From positions 1 through 15,667 of the forward strand of contig CAJUNI010000051.1 in assembly GCA_910587945.1 (NCBI GenBank): DNA of 15,667 nucleotides, given 5' to 3'. A program made the translations under genes and the position numbers. The stretch is from an uncultured Parvibacter sp. (GTDB lineage: Bacteria; Actinomycetota; Coriobacteriia; Coriobacteriales; Eggerthellaceae). This document shows, piece by piece, positions 6,158 through 13,040 of the stretch (positions within the stretch are counted from its first letter, which is position 1; each line of letters opens with the position of its first letter). A model generated the notes under the pieces. It had not been told where the DNA came from, did no database searches, and saw only the letters and a list, made by a program, of their open reading frames with translations.

Positions 6158-8056
6158 CTAAAACCCAAATAACGCTAAGAAGCGATCCCAGGGCGTAAGC
6201 TCGAGCTCTTCGATGTCCTCTGCCGTGGGGGCCGCCGGCGGCTCAATGGCAGGCGTGCGCAGAACGAATTGTACGGAGGTCACGGTACCCGCCTCCGACG
6301 AGGCGAAGGAGGTGCCATCGAAGGGCGGGAATTCATAATCCGCCAGGGCTTCATCAATACGATCAGCCATAAGTTGGGGCAAGTCAGCTGTTTCCTCGAC
6401 CAGTGCCGCTGTTCCCCCCGAGAGCTGATTTGCTCCCTGGGCCAGAGACTCAGTACCTGCGGCCAAGGACTGCGTGCCAGCAACGGCCTGTTCATTGCCC
6501 TGAGCTACGGTGGCGAGACCCTCATCGGCAGAGACTAAGCCTCCATGGAAGGCGTCGTAGGATTGGGCCAGCGTGGTAAGCGCTCCTTGGAGCTGCTGCA
6601 GGGAAACTAACGCCTCCTGAATATTTCCCTCCTTGAGTCCTCGAGCCGCCTGCTCAAGACCCAGGGCAATAGATTCCAAGGACCCCGCGGTGGCACCATC
6701 GGAACCCAGGCGCTCGAGAAGTTCTTCGCTTCCTGCTAACCCCGGACGCACTGCTTGCCAGGTGGCCTTGGCTTGGGCTGCCGCCGCTGCGGTCTGGGCA
6801 AGCTGCTGGATCGTCGTCCGCTCTCCCTCGGTCAAATCAGGGCGCGCCAACAAGGCCTCGATAGCTTGGGTATCGGGGGTGTTCTCCCCCAGAGCCGCCA
6901 TCGCGCTATCCATAGCAGCCAGGGCTTGTTGGCTCCCCGAGGCAGCAAGCCGGGCCGCTTCAGCCAGACTCCGCAACCCTGCAGCGCTTTGCTCAAGGCC
7001 GGTGCCGAGGGTGGTAAGCGACGACAATCCTGAGAAGTCAGCTTGATTCAGGCCTGATGTCAGCTGATCAAGGCCTTGACCAATTTCTCCCGATGCCTCC
7101 CGCAACTGGTGCATGCCAGAGGAGAGCGTGACCAAGCCTTCTTGGGCAGAGCGGGAACCCGATGCCAGCTCTTGAGCGCCCCGAGCCAGCTCTTGGGCTC
7201 CTGCCGCCAGGTCAGTGGTGCCAGAATCCAACGTCACCAGCGCATCGCTTAACAAGCCCAGATCTTCTTGGCTCTCTTCGAAATCGGGGGCCTCCATCAC
7301 CATCTCGTAGGGGACCCCGGCCACTTGAATACCTGAAATCGTGCAGTCGTCAGCGGTACCAGAAAGCCAGAGATCGGCCGTTTGGCCCGGAAGCACCGTA
7401 AAGGTATAAGTAATGTCTGTACCCGCATAGGCGCAGGTAGCGCCACTACTACTCAAATCACTCCAGCGATTCCCATCCAAGGTCACCGTAATCTGGAGCA
7501 TAAAACTATCCCGAAATGTGGCCGGCGCCTGCTCTTGAGGGCGCACTGCAAGCTCGATGGTCACCACCCCATCTTTCCCCGCTAATTCAGAGGGGTCAAT
7601 CTCTGTGCCGTTAAAGCGATAGGAAAAGTCGAAATCCCAGGGAAGATCAAGGCTGGTGGTTTCTCCTTGATAGAAAAAGACCTCTTCTTGAGCTTGGAAG
7701 GTAATGGTGGAGTCTTTTTGCTCTAGGGCCACCTCTCGCGTAAGCGGGGCCACCGTTTTATAGGTTCCTTCATCCTCAATCACGCCGGGGGTTTCCACCT
7801 CAAAACGATTCACTACGAACAGCTCTTCAGGCGAGCCCGTAGCTGAAAGGAGCCCATAGACCGTTTCCGCTTTTTCGTAGCGGGCAGGCTGGGTCGTAAT
7901 CGCCGCGGATTCTGACTGCGTAGCATCTGGGGCGTCCGCCGAATCCGACGGCTGACTACAGCCGTTTAGAACCAGCAGGACGCAGAGTATGACCCCCAGA
8001 ACAGAGACTACCCAAACCGCTTGAGCAGACCCGTTTAATCGTTCAGAGAAGCTCAT
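6158..8056 (-). CDS. Membrane-anchored coiled-coil protein, MMPL transporter partner
   Basis: A 632-residue protein. A hydrophobic segment at about residues 14-31 ends in LNGC (C33), which may be a lipobox, so it is either a lipoprotein or N-terminally anchored; the n-region has little positive charge. Residues 40-260 form a beta-rich extracellular domain, including DLPWDFDFSYRFNG and ELAGKDG. From about 260 onward long stretches repeat L-x-x-G-x-x-x-L units (for example LAAGAQELARGAQELASGS), like the glycine-punctuated coiled coils of YhgE/Pip-type and MMPL-linked proteins. It ends with a short hydrophobic tail. Its ATG overlaps the MMPL stop by four bases, giving translational coupling. In related systems such repeats are fused to or encoded beside MMPL transporters, so I infer one cell-envelope export or assembly complex. 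No catalytic motif is visible. Confidence 0.7.
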   Translation of the reverse strand: MSFSERLNGSAQAVWVVSVLGVILCVLLVLNGCSQPSDSADAPDATQSESAAITTQPARYEKAETVYGLLSATGSPEELFVVNRFEVETPGVIEDEGTYKTVAPLTREVALEQKDSTITFQAQEEVFFYQGETTSLDLPWDFDFSYRFNGTEIDPSELAGKDGVVTIELAVRPQEQAPATFRDSFMLQITVTLDGNRWSDLSSSGATCAYAGTDITYTFTVLPGQTADLWLSGTADDCTISGIQVAGVPYEMVMEAPDFEESQEDLGLLSDALVTLDSGTTDLAAGAQELARGAQELASGSRSAQEGLVTLSSGMHQLREASGEIGQGLDQLTSGLNQADFSGLSSLTTLGTGLEQSAAGLRSLAEAARLAASGSQQALAAMDSAMAALGENTPDTQAIEALLARPDLTEGERTTIQQLAQTAAAAAQAKATWQAVRPGLAGSEELLERLGSDGATAGSLESIALGLEQAARGLKEGNIQEALVSLQQLQGALTTLAQSYDAFHGGLVSADEGLATVAQGNEQAVAGTQSLAAGTESLAQGANQLSGGTAALVEETADLPQLMADRIDEALADYEFPPFDGTSFASSEAGTVTSVQFVLRTPAIEPPAAPTAEDIEELELTPWDRFLALFGF

Positions 8057-10125
8057 GGGCGCTCCCCTTTCCTCAAAAAATTTCCGTGATAGGTAGTGCG
8101 TCGGATAAACCCGTCGCCGTAAATCAGCAGGGCCGGCAAGAAGCAGGTCACCATAGCCAGAGAGATTAAGGCACCGCGACCCAGCAGCAAACCAAGGCTG
8201 GACACTGCGCTCATAGACGAGGAGAGCGCCAGCGCAAATCCCGCCGTAGCCAGAATGGCTGCCGAAACCAAAATGGACTGGAATGTCTCCCCCAAGGCTT
8301 TTGCCATAGCAGGCTTCGGCAGCATTTGTTGACGCCAGCGCAAATAGTGGCTCGTAAGCAAAATGGCGTAGTCGATTGTGGCGCCCAATTGCACCGTATT
8401 GATAACCAAGTAGCCAATGAAGTTTACTTCGGTACCCATGAAGTAAGGAATGGCCAGGTTAATCCAAATGCCGCATTCAATGGCTAACAGAAGCGCCACG
8501 GGAAGCCCTAAGGATTTAAACGTGAGCGCCACCACCAAAAAGATAGCAATGACTGCCACCCAGGCTACTACCACGTTATCTACGGCCACAATATTGCGCA
8601 TGTCTAAGAGATTGGCCGACTGACCAGCCGCATAGTAGGTGGGATACCAGCGCTCTGCTGCCGCCTCAATGGCCTCGACCGTGGAAAATGCCTCATCACT
8701 TTCAATGGGTGCGTCTACATAGGCAATGATGCGTGCCCAGTCGTCAGAATAGAACTGAGACTGCACTGCTTCGTCTAAGTAGGCCGCAGGAATTGCTGAA
8801 CCCACCGCCGTGGCATAACTCATAACGGAGCGCACGCGCGGCAAGGCGGCAATCTCTTGGGCCAGCTCCGCTTCGGCCGCTTCGTTGCCCCGCTCTACCA
8901 AAAGTACTACTGCATTTTGGATACCAAACTCTTCTTCGATCATGAGCGTATCGCGCCCGGCGCGAAGCTCAGGATCCGCTGTGGAGTTCTGATAGGTGAA
9001 AAGCACCTGGGATTGAGCCATAAACGCAGGTACCGCCAGCGCCACCACCAAGATCAGTGCCGGGATCCGAATGCGGGCTAAGGGGCGTCCAATGGTGGCA
9101 AAGGTGGGCATGAGGCGACGGTGAGCCGTGCGATCAATGGCTTTCACCAAACACAGGGTGAGCGCCGGTAAAAAGACCACCACCGTAATAAAGCTGATCA
9201 CGATGCCCTTAACCAGGTTCAAGCCTAAATCAGCGCCAATCTGGAACTGCATGAACGCCAGCGCCGCGAAGCCAAATAGCGTAGTTACCGCCGATGCCGC
9301 AATGGTGGCGGTCGAGCGTTTCAGCGCTGCCACCATGGCTTCTTGCAAATCCGTGGTGTGCTGGCGCTCCGCCGCAAAGGCGTGCAGTAAGAAGATGGCG
9401 TAGTCAAGCGAAACCGCCAGCTGCAAAATGGGCGACACCGAGTAGGTAATAAACGAAACACTGCCCAAGAAAATGTTCGTCCCCATATTGATAAGAATAG
9501 AAACCCCGATGGCACCCACAAAAAGCAAAGGCTCAATCCAAGACAGCGTAGAGACAATCAAGAGAAACATAATCACGGGAACAATAATGGCTACGGCCAT
9601 GGCCACTTGCTCCACCGTCGCCTGCTGCATTTGAGCCACGTCCATGGCCTCTCCTGCCACGGCATTGCCCGGGCCCCACTCATCGGCCAAGGTGCGCAGC
9701 GCCTCAATGGCGGGCACCTCTTTCCCCTCTTCAATGGTGAGTTGGAAGAGTGCCGCGCCATCCTGATAATAGGTAGACACCAGCTCATCATCGGCAAAGG
9801 CCAAGGGCGTGGCCACATCAACCACATCATCGAGCCACATTACCGACTCAACACCCTCAAAGGAGGCCATGCGCTCTTTAAGGGTTTGCGCTTGAGCAAG
9901 GTCCACATCATGGATCAGCACCGAGGCATTGGGAATGGCCTGATCAAACTCCTCACCCATCAAGGCCACCGCTTGGGTGGATTGGGCTTCAGGGGGCAAA
10001 TAATCCACCATGTTGTAGTTGGTTTTTACGAAGGGAATAAGCGCAGCACCGACCAAAGCCAGGACCACAAAGACCACCACTACTACTTTACAGTGGCGAA
10101 CCAATATGTGCGCAAATCTATCCAT
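8053..10125 (-). CDS. MMPL/RND-superfamily transporter
   Basis: A 690-residue protein made of two similar halves, each with one N-terminal helix, a soluble extracellular loop and five clustered helices (12 in all). Both halves keep the Asp-Tyr pair that relays protons in MMPL proteins: SLDYAIFLL (D241-Y242) and TIDYAILLT (D585-Y586). This family exports lipids, peptides or drugs across the envelope using the proton gradient; the cargo here is unknown. It is shorter than mycobacterial MmpL proteins and like the MMPL proteins of Firmicutes and Coriobacteriia. It precedes and overlaps the coiled-coil gene (ATGA), forming a two-gene operon. The start at 10125 has no Shine-Dalgarno sequence, and an in-frame stop lies just upstream, so no earlier start is possible. 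A -10-like element six bases before the ATG suggests leaderless translation. Confidence 0.9.
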   Translation of the reverse strand: MDRFAHILVRHCKVVVVVFVVLALVGAALIPFVKTNYNMVDYLPPEAQSTQAVALMGEEFDQAIPNASVLIHDVDLAQAQTLKERMASFEGVESVMWLDDVVDVATPLAFADDELVSTYYQDGAALFQLTIEEGKEVPAIEALRTLADEWGPGNAVAGEAMDVAQMQQATVEQVAMAVAIIVPVIMFLLIVSTLSWIEPLLFVGAIGVSILINMGTNIFLGSVSFITYSVSPILQLAVSLDYAIFLLHAFAAERQHTTDLQEAMVAALKRSTATIAASAVTTLFGFAALAFMQFQIGADLGLNLVKGIVISFITVVVFLPALTLCLVKAIDRTAHRRLMPTFATIGRPLARIRIPALILVVALAVPAFMAQSQVLFTYQNSTADPELRAGRDTLMIEEEFGIQNAVVLLVERGNEAAEAELAQEIAALPRVRSVMSYATAVGSAIPAAYLDEAVQSQFYSDDWARIIAYVDAPIESDEAFSTVEAIEAAAERWYPTYYAAGQSANLLDMRNIVAVDNVVVAWVAVIAIFLVVALTFKSLGLPVALLLAIECGIWINLAIPYFMGTEVNFIGYLVINTVQLGATIDYAILLTSHYLRWRQQMLPKPAMAKALGETFQSILVSAAILATAGFALALSSSMSAVSSLGLLLGRGALISLAMVTCFLPALLIYGDGFIRRTTYHGNFLRKGERP

Positions 10126-10128
10126 GAC

Positions 10129-10141
10129 TTGATAGTATCAA
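10129..10141 (-). promoter_or_regulatory. Palindromic operator with extended -10, probable leaderless MMPL promoter
   Basis: TTGATA-G-TATCAA is a perfect 13-base odd palindrome ending three bases before the MMPL ATG. On the minus strand it contains TGATACTAT, an extended -10 form (TGn plus TACTAT), whose hexamer lies six bases from the ATG, so transcription would begin at or near the start codon. The palindrome over the -10 suggests a TetR- or MarR-type repressor site. No such regulator gene is in the window. Confidence 0.45.
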
Positions 10142-10142
10142 A

Positions 10143-10168
10143 CCCCCTCTCGGGAAAAGGAGAGGGGG
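10143..10168 (-). other. Perfect stem-loop upstream of the MMPL promoter
   Basis: CCCCCTCTC (10143-10151) and GAGAGGGGG (10160-10168) form a perfect 9-base stem with an 8-base loop. On the minus strand it is followed by TTTGATAC, giving only three Ts. It may stop read-through from glnK just before the MMPL promoter. A classic terminator would have a longer T run. Confidence 0.5.
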
Positions 10169-10210
10169 TGACAGCGAACGGTGTATTCCCAGGAAAAATC
10201 CGCGTTTTAG

Positions 10211-10370
10211 GGGGCCGTCATGCCCTCGTGGCCAGAAGGATTCGCTGAGGGCGTCACGCCCCAGGAACCAGTGGGATTCATCAAGCGCGCCACGCCCCCG
10301 TGGCCAGTGGACTCCGTCGGGTATCAAGACCCAGCGATCAGCGGGATTCGTCGGGGGCCGAGGCCCCTAA
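10211..10370. repeat. Tandem array of about five imperfect 34-36 bp palindrome-bearing units
   Basis: Between glnK and the MMPL operon a unit recurs about every 36 bases. Its core is GTCACGCCCC followed by GTGGCCAGTGGGATTCGTC, with variations. Matching positions fall at 10220, 10256, 10292, 10326 and 10361, so spacing is 36, 36, 34 and 35. Units contain small palindromes, for example GGGCGT-C-ACGCCC (10249-10261) and GGGGCC-GA-GGCCCC (10354-10367), the latter 17 bases past the glnK stop. Units are contiguous with no unique spacers, so this is not CRISPR. The uneven period breaks any reading frame, so it is probably non-coding. It may be a dispersed intergenic element or a 3' hairpin cluster of the amtB-glnK transcript. 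Confidence 0.75.
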
Positions 10371-10384
10371 GGCTAGATGAGTTG

Positions 10385-10723
10385 CTACAAGGCCTCTTCC
10401 CCACGTTCGCCCGTGCGAATACGGATTACCTCTTCTACCGGCGTAATAAAGATCTTGCCATCTCCCACACTTCCAGTGCGTGCGGTGGCCAGAATCACCT
10501 CTACCAAGCTATCTACCGCCTCATCGTCGACAATAATGTCAAACTTAACTTTTGGCACCATATTCAGCAGCACTTCTGTACCACGATAGTACTCGGTCCA
10601 TCCGTGCTGACTCCCGCAGCCGTTGACTTGGGAAATGGTCATTCCGGAAACCTCTGCTGCAAATAACGCTTCCTTCAGCGGCTCCAGCTTTTCCGAGCGT
10701 ACCACTGCCGTAATCTTTTTCAT
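10385..10723 (-). CDS. glnK: PII-family nitrogen signalling protein GlnK
   Basis: A 112-residue PII protein, the standard length, aligning end to end with GlnK/GlnB. Trimeric PII proteins bind ATP, ADP and 2-oxoglutarate and, when nitrogen is plentiful, plug the AmtB channel through the T-loop. The T-loop here is at about 37-55 (TEYYRGTEV), the B-loop signature is TGSVGDGKIF near 83-92, and the C-loop is RIRTGE near 101-106. R47 of the T-loop, which inserts into AmtB, is kept. Position 51, the tyrosine uridylylated in enterobacteria, is valine here, so control by UMP at that site is excluded. The SD AAAGGAG overlaps the amtB stop, with 11 bases between stop and start, which shows one operon and coupled translation. 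A hairpin lies 17 bases downstream. Confidence 0.97.
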   Translation of the reverse strand: MKKITAVVRSEKLEPLKEALFAAEVSGMTISQVNGCGSQHGWTEYYRGTEVLLNMVPKVKFDIIVDDEAVDSLVEVILATARTGSVGDGKIFITPVEEVIRIRTGERGEEAL

Positions 10724-10734
10724 TGCGTACTCCT

Positions 10735-12060
10735 TTAATCAAGACCCAGATAGGCCGGATAAGCACTCTCTCCATGGGCGGCTACATCTAATCCTGCCGC
10801 TTCTTCCTCAGCACTCACGCGCAAGCTGCCCTTAAAGAGCGCCTTTAGGATGAACGCAAGGACTACATCGATGACGCCAATGAAGAGAATCGTGATGAGA
10901 ATGCCCAGGATTTGGGCTCCCAATAAAGTGAAATCTCCGGTATAGAGCAGGCCCCCAAAATCGGTCCAGGAAAGTTCGGGAACACAAAAGATACCCGTCA
11001 AAATGCCTCCCGTGATACCGCCGATACCATGACAGCCAAAGGCGTCGAGGGCATCGTCATAGCCAATCTTTTTCTTCAGAAAACCAATGGCGCCATAACA
11101 AATGGGAGAAACAATCAATCCCATAATCAACGCGGCCCAAGGCTCTACAAAGCCCGCTGCAGGAGTGATAACCACCAGTCCTGCCACCAAGCCGGTAGCC
11201 GCACCCACCAACGTGGGCTTTCCCACCCGCAGCCGTTCCACAATCATCCAAGATACCAAGGCTGCCGCCGAGGCTGTTACGGTATTCAGCAGCGCAAGCC
11301 CCGCGACCCCATCGGCCGCAAATTCTGAGCCGGCATTAAAGCCAAACCAACCAAACCACAAAAGCGTGGCTCCCAGCACCACGAAGGGAACATTGTGAGG
11401 GCGATAGCTCATGAGACCATAGCCTTTACGGCCCCCTAAAAAGAGGCAAAGGATAAGACCGGTAAGGCCAGAGCTAATATGGACCACATCGCCGCCCGCA
11501 AAGTCGAGGGCGCCAATGGTCGAGCCAATGAGCGACCCTTCCCCACCCCAAACCATGTGAGCTAAGGGAGCGTAGGCCACCACGACCCAGAGAGCCATAA
11601 AGGCGCACACGGCACCAAATTTCATGCGTCCAGCCAGCGAGCCCGTAATAATGGCTGTGGTAATCATGGCGAAGGCCATCTGGAACACCACATCAATTAT
11701 TGCCGGATATCCTGCCGCAAGCTCAGGGTCATCAGCCAATACCCCCTGGCCGGCAAGCACCGTAAAGGCGGTGGGCACTCCTTCTGCCTCTGCGAGCAAA
11801 TCATTCACGACGCTGAGGCATCCCAGCTGATCAAAGCCGCCGAAGAACGGCAGAGAGCCATCGCCGCCATAGGCAAAGGACCAGCCGCACACCACCCAGA
11901 CAAGCCCTGCAATCCCTAAAGCTGCAAAGGTCATCATCATGGTATTCACCACATTTTTGCGCCGCGACAGTCCTCCGTAGAAAAACGCGAGTCCTGGCGT
12001 CATCAGCAACACGAGCATCGTGCAAATAAGCATAAAACCCGTTGATCCGCTATCAATCAT
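10735..12060 (-). CDS. amtB: Ammonium transporter AmtB
   Basis: A 441-residue ammonium channel of the Amt/Rh family, full length with 11 expected helices. It opens with TPGLAFFYGGLSRRKN. It keeps the conserved pore residues: F126 and F130 in FQMAFAMIT (gate), D186 in ALDFAGG, H194 in VVHI and H344 in FGCHG (the twin histidines), and F241 in FNAGS. The C-terminal EEEAAGLDVAAHGESAYP is the usual cytoplasmic tail that contacts GlnK. It brings ammonium into the cell under nitrogen limitation and is blocked by GlnK, encoded immediately after it. The start is ATG at 12060, with AAGGGGTGG five to eight bases upstream; the first helix follows directly, without a cleavable signal. A CCCCC/GGGGG hairpin (12088-12100) lies in the leader, and a GlnR-like site lies about 143 bases upstream. 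Confidence 0.97.
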   Translation of the reverse strand: MIDSGSTGFMLICTMLVLLMTPGLAFFYGGLSRRKNVVNTMMMTFAALGIAGLVWVVCGWSFAYGGDGSLPFFGGFDQLGCLSVVNDLLAEAEGVPTAFTVLAGQGVLADDPELAAGYPAIIDVVFQMAFAMITTAIITGSLAGRMKFGAVCAFMALWVVVAYAPLAHMVWGGEGSLIGSTIGALDFAGGDVVHISSGLTGLILCLFLGGRKGYGLMSYRPHNVPFVVLGATLLWFGWFGFNAGSEFAADGVAGLALLNTVTASAAALVSWMIVERLRVGKPTLVGAATGLVAGLVVITPAAGFVEPWAALIMGLIVSPICYGAIGFLKKKIGYDDALDAFGCHGIGGITGGILTGIFCVPELSWTDFGGLLYTGDFTLLGAQILGILITILFIGVIDVVLAFILKALFKGSLRVSAEEEAAGLDVAAHGESAYPAYLGLD

Positions 12061-12375
12061 TGCGCCACCCCTTTCTTCCTTCCCTAGCCCCCAACGGGGG
12101 TTGTGTCGCCTTTGATAATGGCAAAGCGGGCGGAATATTCAGGGCACAGCGGCGGAAGTTAACGGAGACACAAAGGAGTGTTAACTCCTCAGACCTCACC
12201 TTGTTACACAGCCGAAACAGCTCCTATCGGTTACCATCCGATGGCGTTACGGACCCCCAACAGCGAAGCCTCAGCCATTTAGCTACACTGGTATCTCTCA
12301 GGAAATGCCTCAGTATTACCGCATAGGTTGGCCCTGACGCACTTCCTGAACCGTGGATAAGGAAAGGTGGATCCC
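12061..12375. other. Divergent intergenic region between amtB and the GNAT gene
   Basis: These 315 bases hold no convincing gene. They contain a leader hairpin for amtB (CCCCC 12088-12092, GGGGG 12096-12100), two GTTAAC words exactly 22 bases apart (12158-12163 and 12180-12185), a perfect stem AGGAGT-GTTA-ACTCCT (12174-12189), a GlnR-like box (12203-12218), two more GTTAC words (12230-12234 and 12246-12250) flanking the palindrome CCATC-C-GATGG (12234-12244), and the GNAT ribosome binding site. No known riboswitch was recognised on either strand. Confidence 0.65.
12203..12218. promoter_or_regulatory. Candidate GlnR-type nitrogen box upstream of amtB
   Basis: GTTAC-ACAGCC-GAAAC matches the actinobacterial GlnR pattern gTnAC-n6-GaAAC exactly in both half-sites and spacing. 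It lies 143 bases ahead of the amtB start. GlnR activates amtB-glnK in Streptomyces and mycobacteria. The match is seen; the presence of a GlnR-like regulator in this organism is not shown by the window. Confidence 0.5.
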
Positions 12376-13038
12376 ATGACCGTAAAATTCATTCCCGTTA
12401 CCACCGAGGAGCAGATTGACACCCTCGCTCGGGTTGCTGGTGAGATTTGGCGTGAGTACTGGCCCGCCATTATTGGCGAGGCTCAAACTGAGTACATGGT
12501 GAATAAGTTTCAAACCCGAGCTGCCATAGCCGATGATATGGCCAATCACGGCTATGAATACTGGCTCGTTGTTGATGCCCAGGAGGAAACCCCCATCGAG
12601 CTTGCTGAGCGATCGGGCGAAATGGGCCGCGATGTTCAGGGCGACACCCTTGATGCCAGCGTCCCCTACGCCGTCGAATCCGAAAAGGATGGGGCCATCG
12701 CCGGTGAAGTGCGCGATGCTGCCCGCACCCTTGATGAGGCCATGATCTTAGGCTATACCGGCGGCCATGTTGAACCCGAAACGAACCGCTACTTCATTTC
12801 CAAGATTTATCTCTATGACCGCCACCGCGGCCATCACTATGGCAGCATGATTTTGCGCTTCTATGATCGCCTCTGTCGTGATCGTGGGCTTCAGGCCATG
12901 TATCTTACCGTGAACAAGCACAATGACCTGGCCATTCGCGCTTACGAGGCCAAAGGCTTTACCACCATCGAGGCCGTAGAGACCGACATCGGTGAGGGCT
13001 ATATCATGGACGACTTTATTATGGAGAAGAAAGCCTAG
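12376..13038 (+). CDS. GNAT-family N-acetyltransferase with internal insertion
   Basis: A 220-residue acetyl-CoA-dependent acyltransferase. The start is taken as ATG at 12376, with AGGTGG five bases upstream, in preference to GTG at 12367 inside that site. The fold begins with EEQIDTLARVAGEIWREYW. Strand-forming YEYWLVVD (60-67) and MILGYTGG (123-130) are separated by about 53 extra, charged residues, where most relatives have a short turn. The acetyl-CoA loop is RHRGHHYGSMIL (149-160), with histidines where RGxGxG usually has its middle glycine. Motif B is LTVNKHNDLAIRAYEAKGF (177-195), strongly typical. The substrate is unknown: it could acetylate a protein, an amine or an antibiotic. It stands alone on the plus strand, divergent from amtB and ending two bases from dxs. 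Confidence 0.88.
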   Translation: MTVKFIPVTTEEQIDTLARVAGEIWREYWPAIIGEAQTEYMVNKFQTRAAIADDMANHGYEYWLVVDAQEETPIELAERSGEMGRDVQGDTLDASVPYAVESEKDGAIAGEVRDAARTLDEAMILGYTGGHVEPETNRYFISKIYLYDRHRGHHYGSMILRFYDRLCRDRGLQAMYLTVNKHNDLAIRAYEAKGFTTIEAVETDIGEGYIMDDFIMEKKA

Positions 13039-13040
13039 TC

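Noticed and set aside
10118..10327. Small minus-strand frame with 12-residue repeats (HWPRGRGAL, HWFLGRDAL) overlapping the MMPL start
   Set aside because: It would start at TTG without a ribosome binding site, and the underlying DNA repeat has units of 34 and 35 bases that break the frame, so the repeats are better seen as non-coding.
10211..10370. CRISPR array
   Set aside because: Units are contiguous and imperfect, with no unique spacers and no cas genes nearby.
12042..12326. Plus-strand frame of 94 codons in the amtB spacer
   Set aside because: It has no ribosome binding site or recognisable domain, begins inside amtB, and covers the regulatory sites.
12190..12340. Possible riboswitch in the amtB/GNAT spacer
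   Set aside because: CTGAGA- and GCCTCAG-like words were compared by eye with TPP, glutamine and cobalamin consensus elements, and the required conserved cores are absent.
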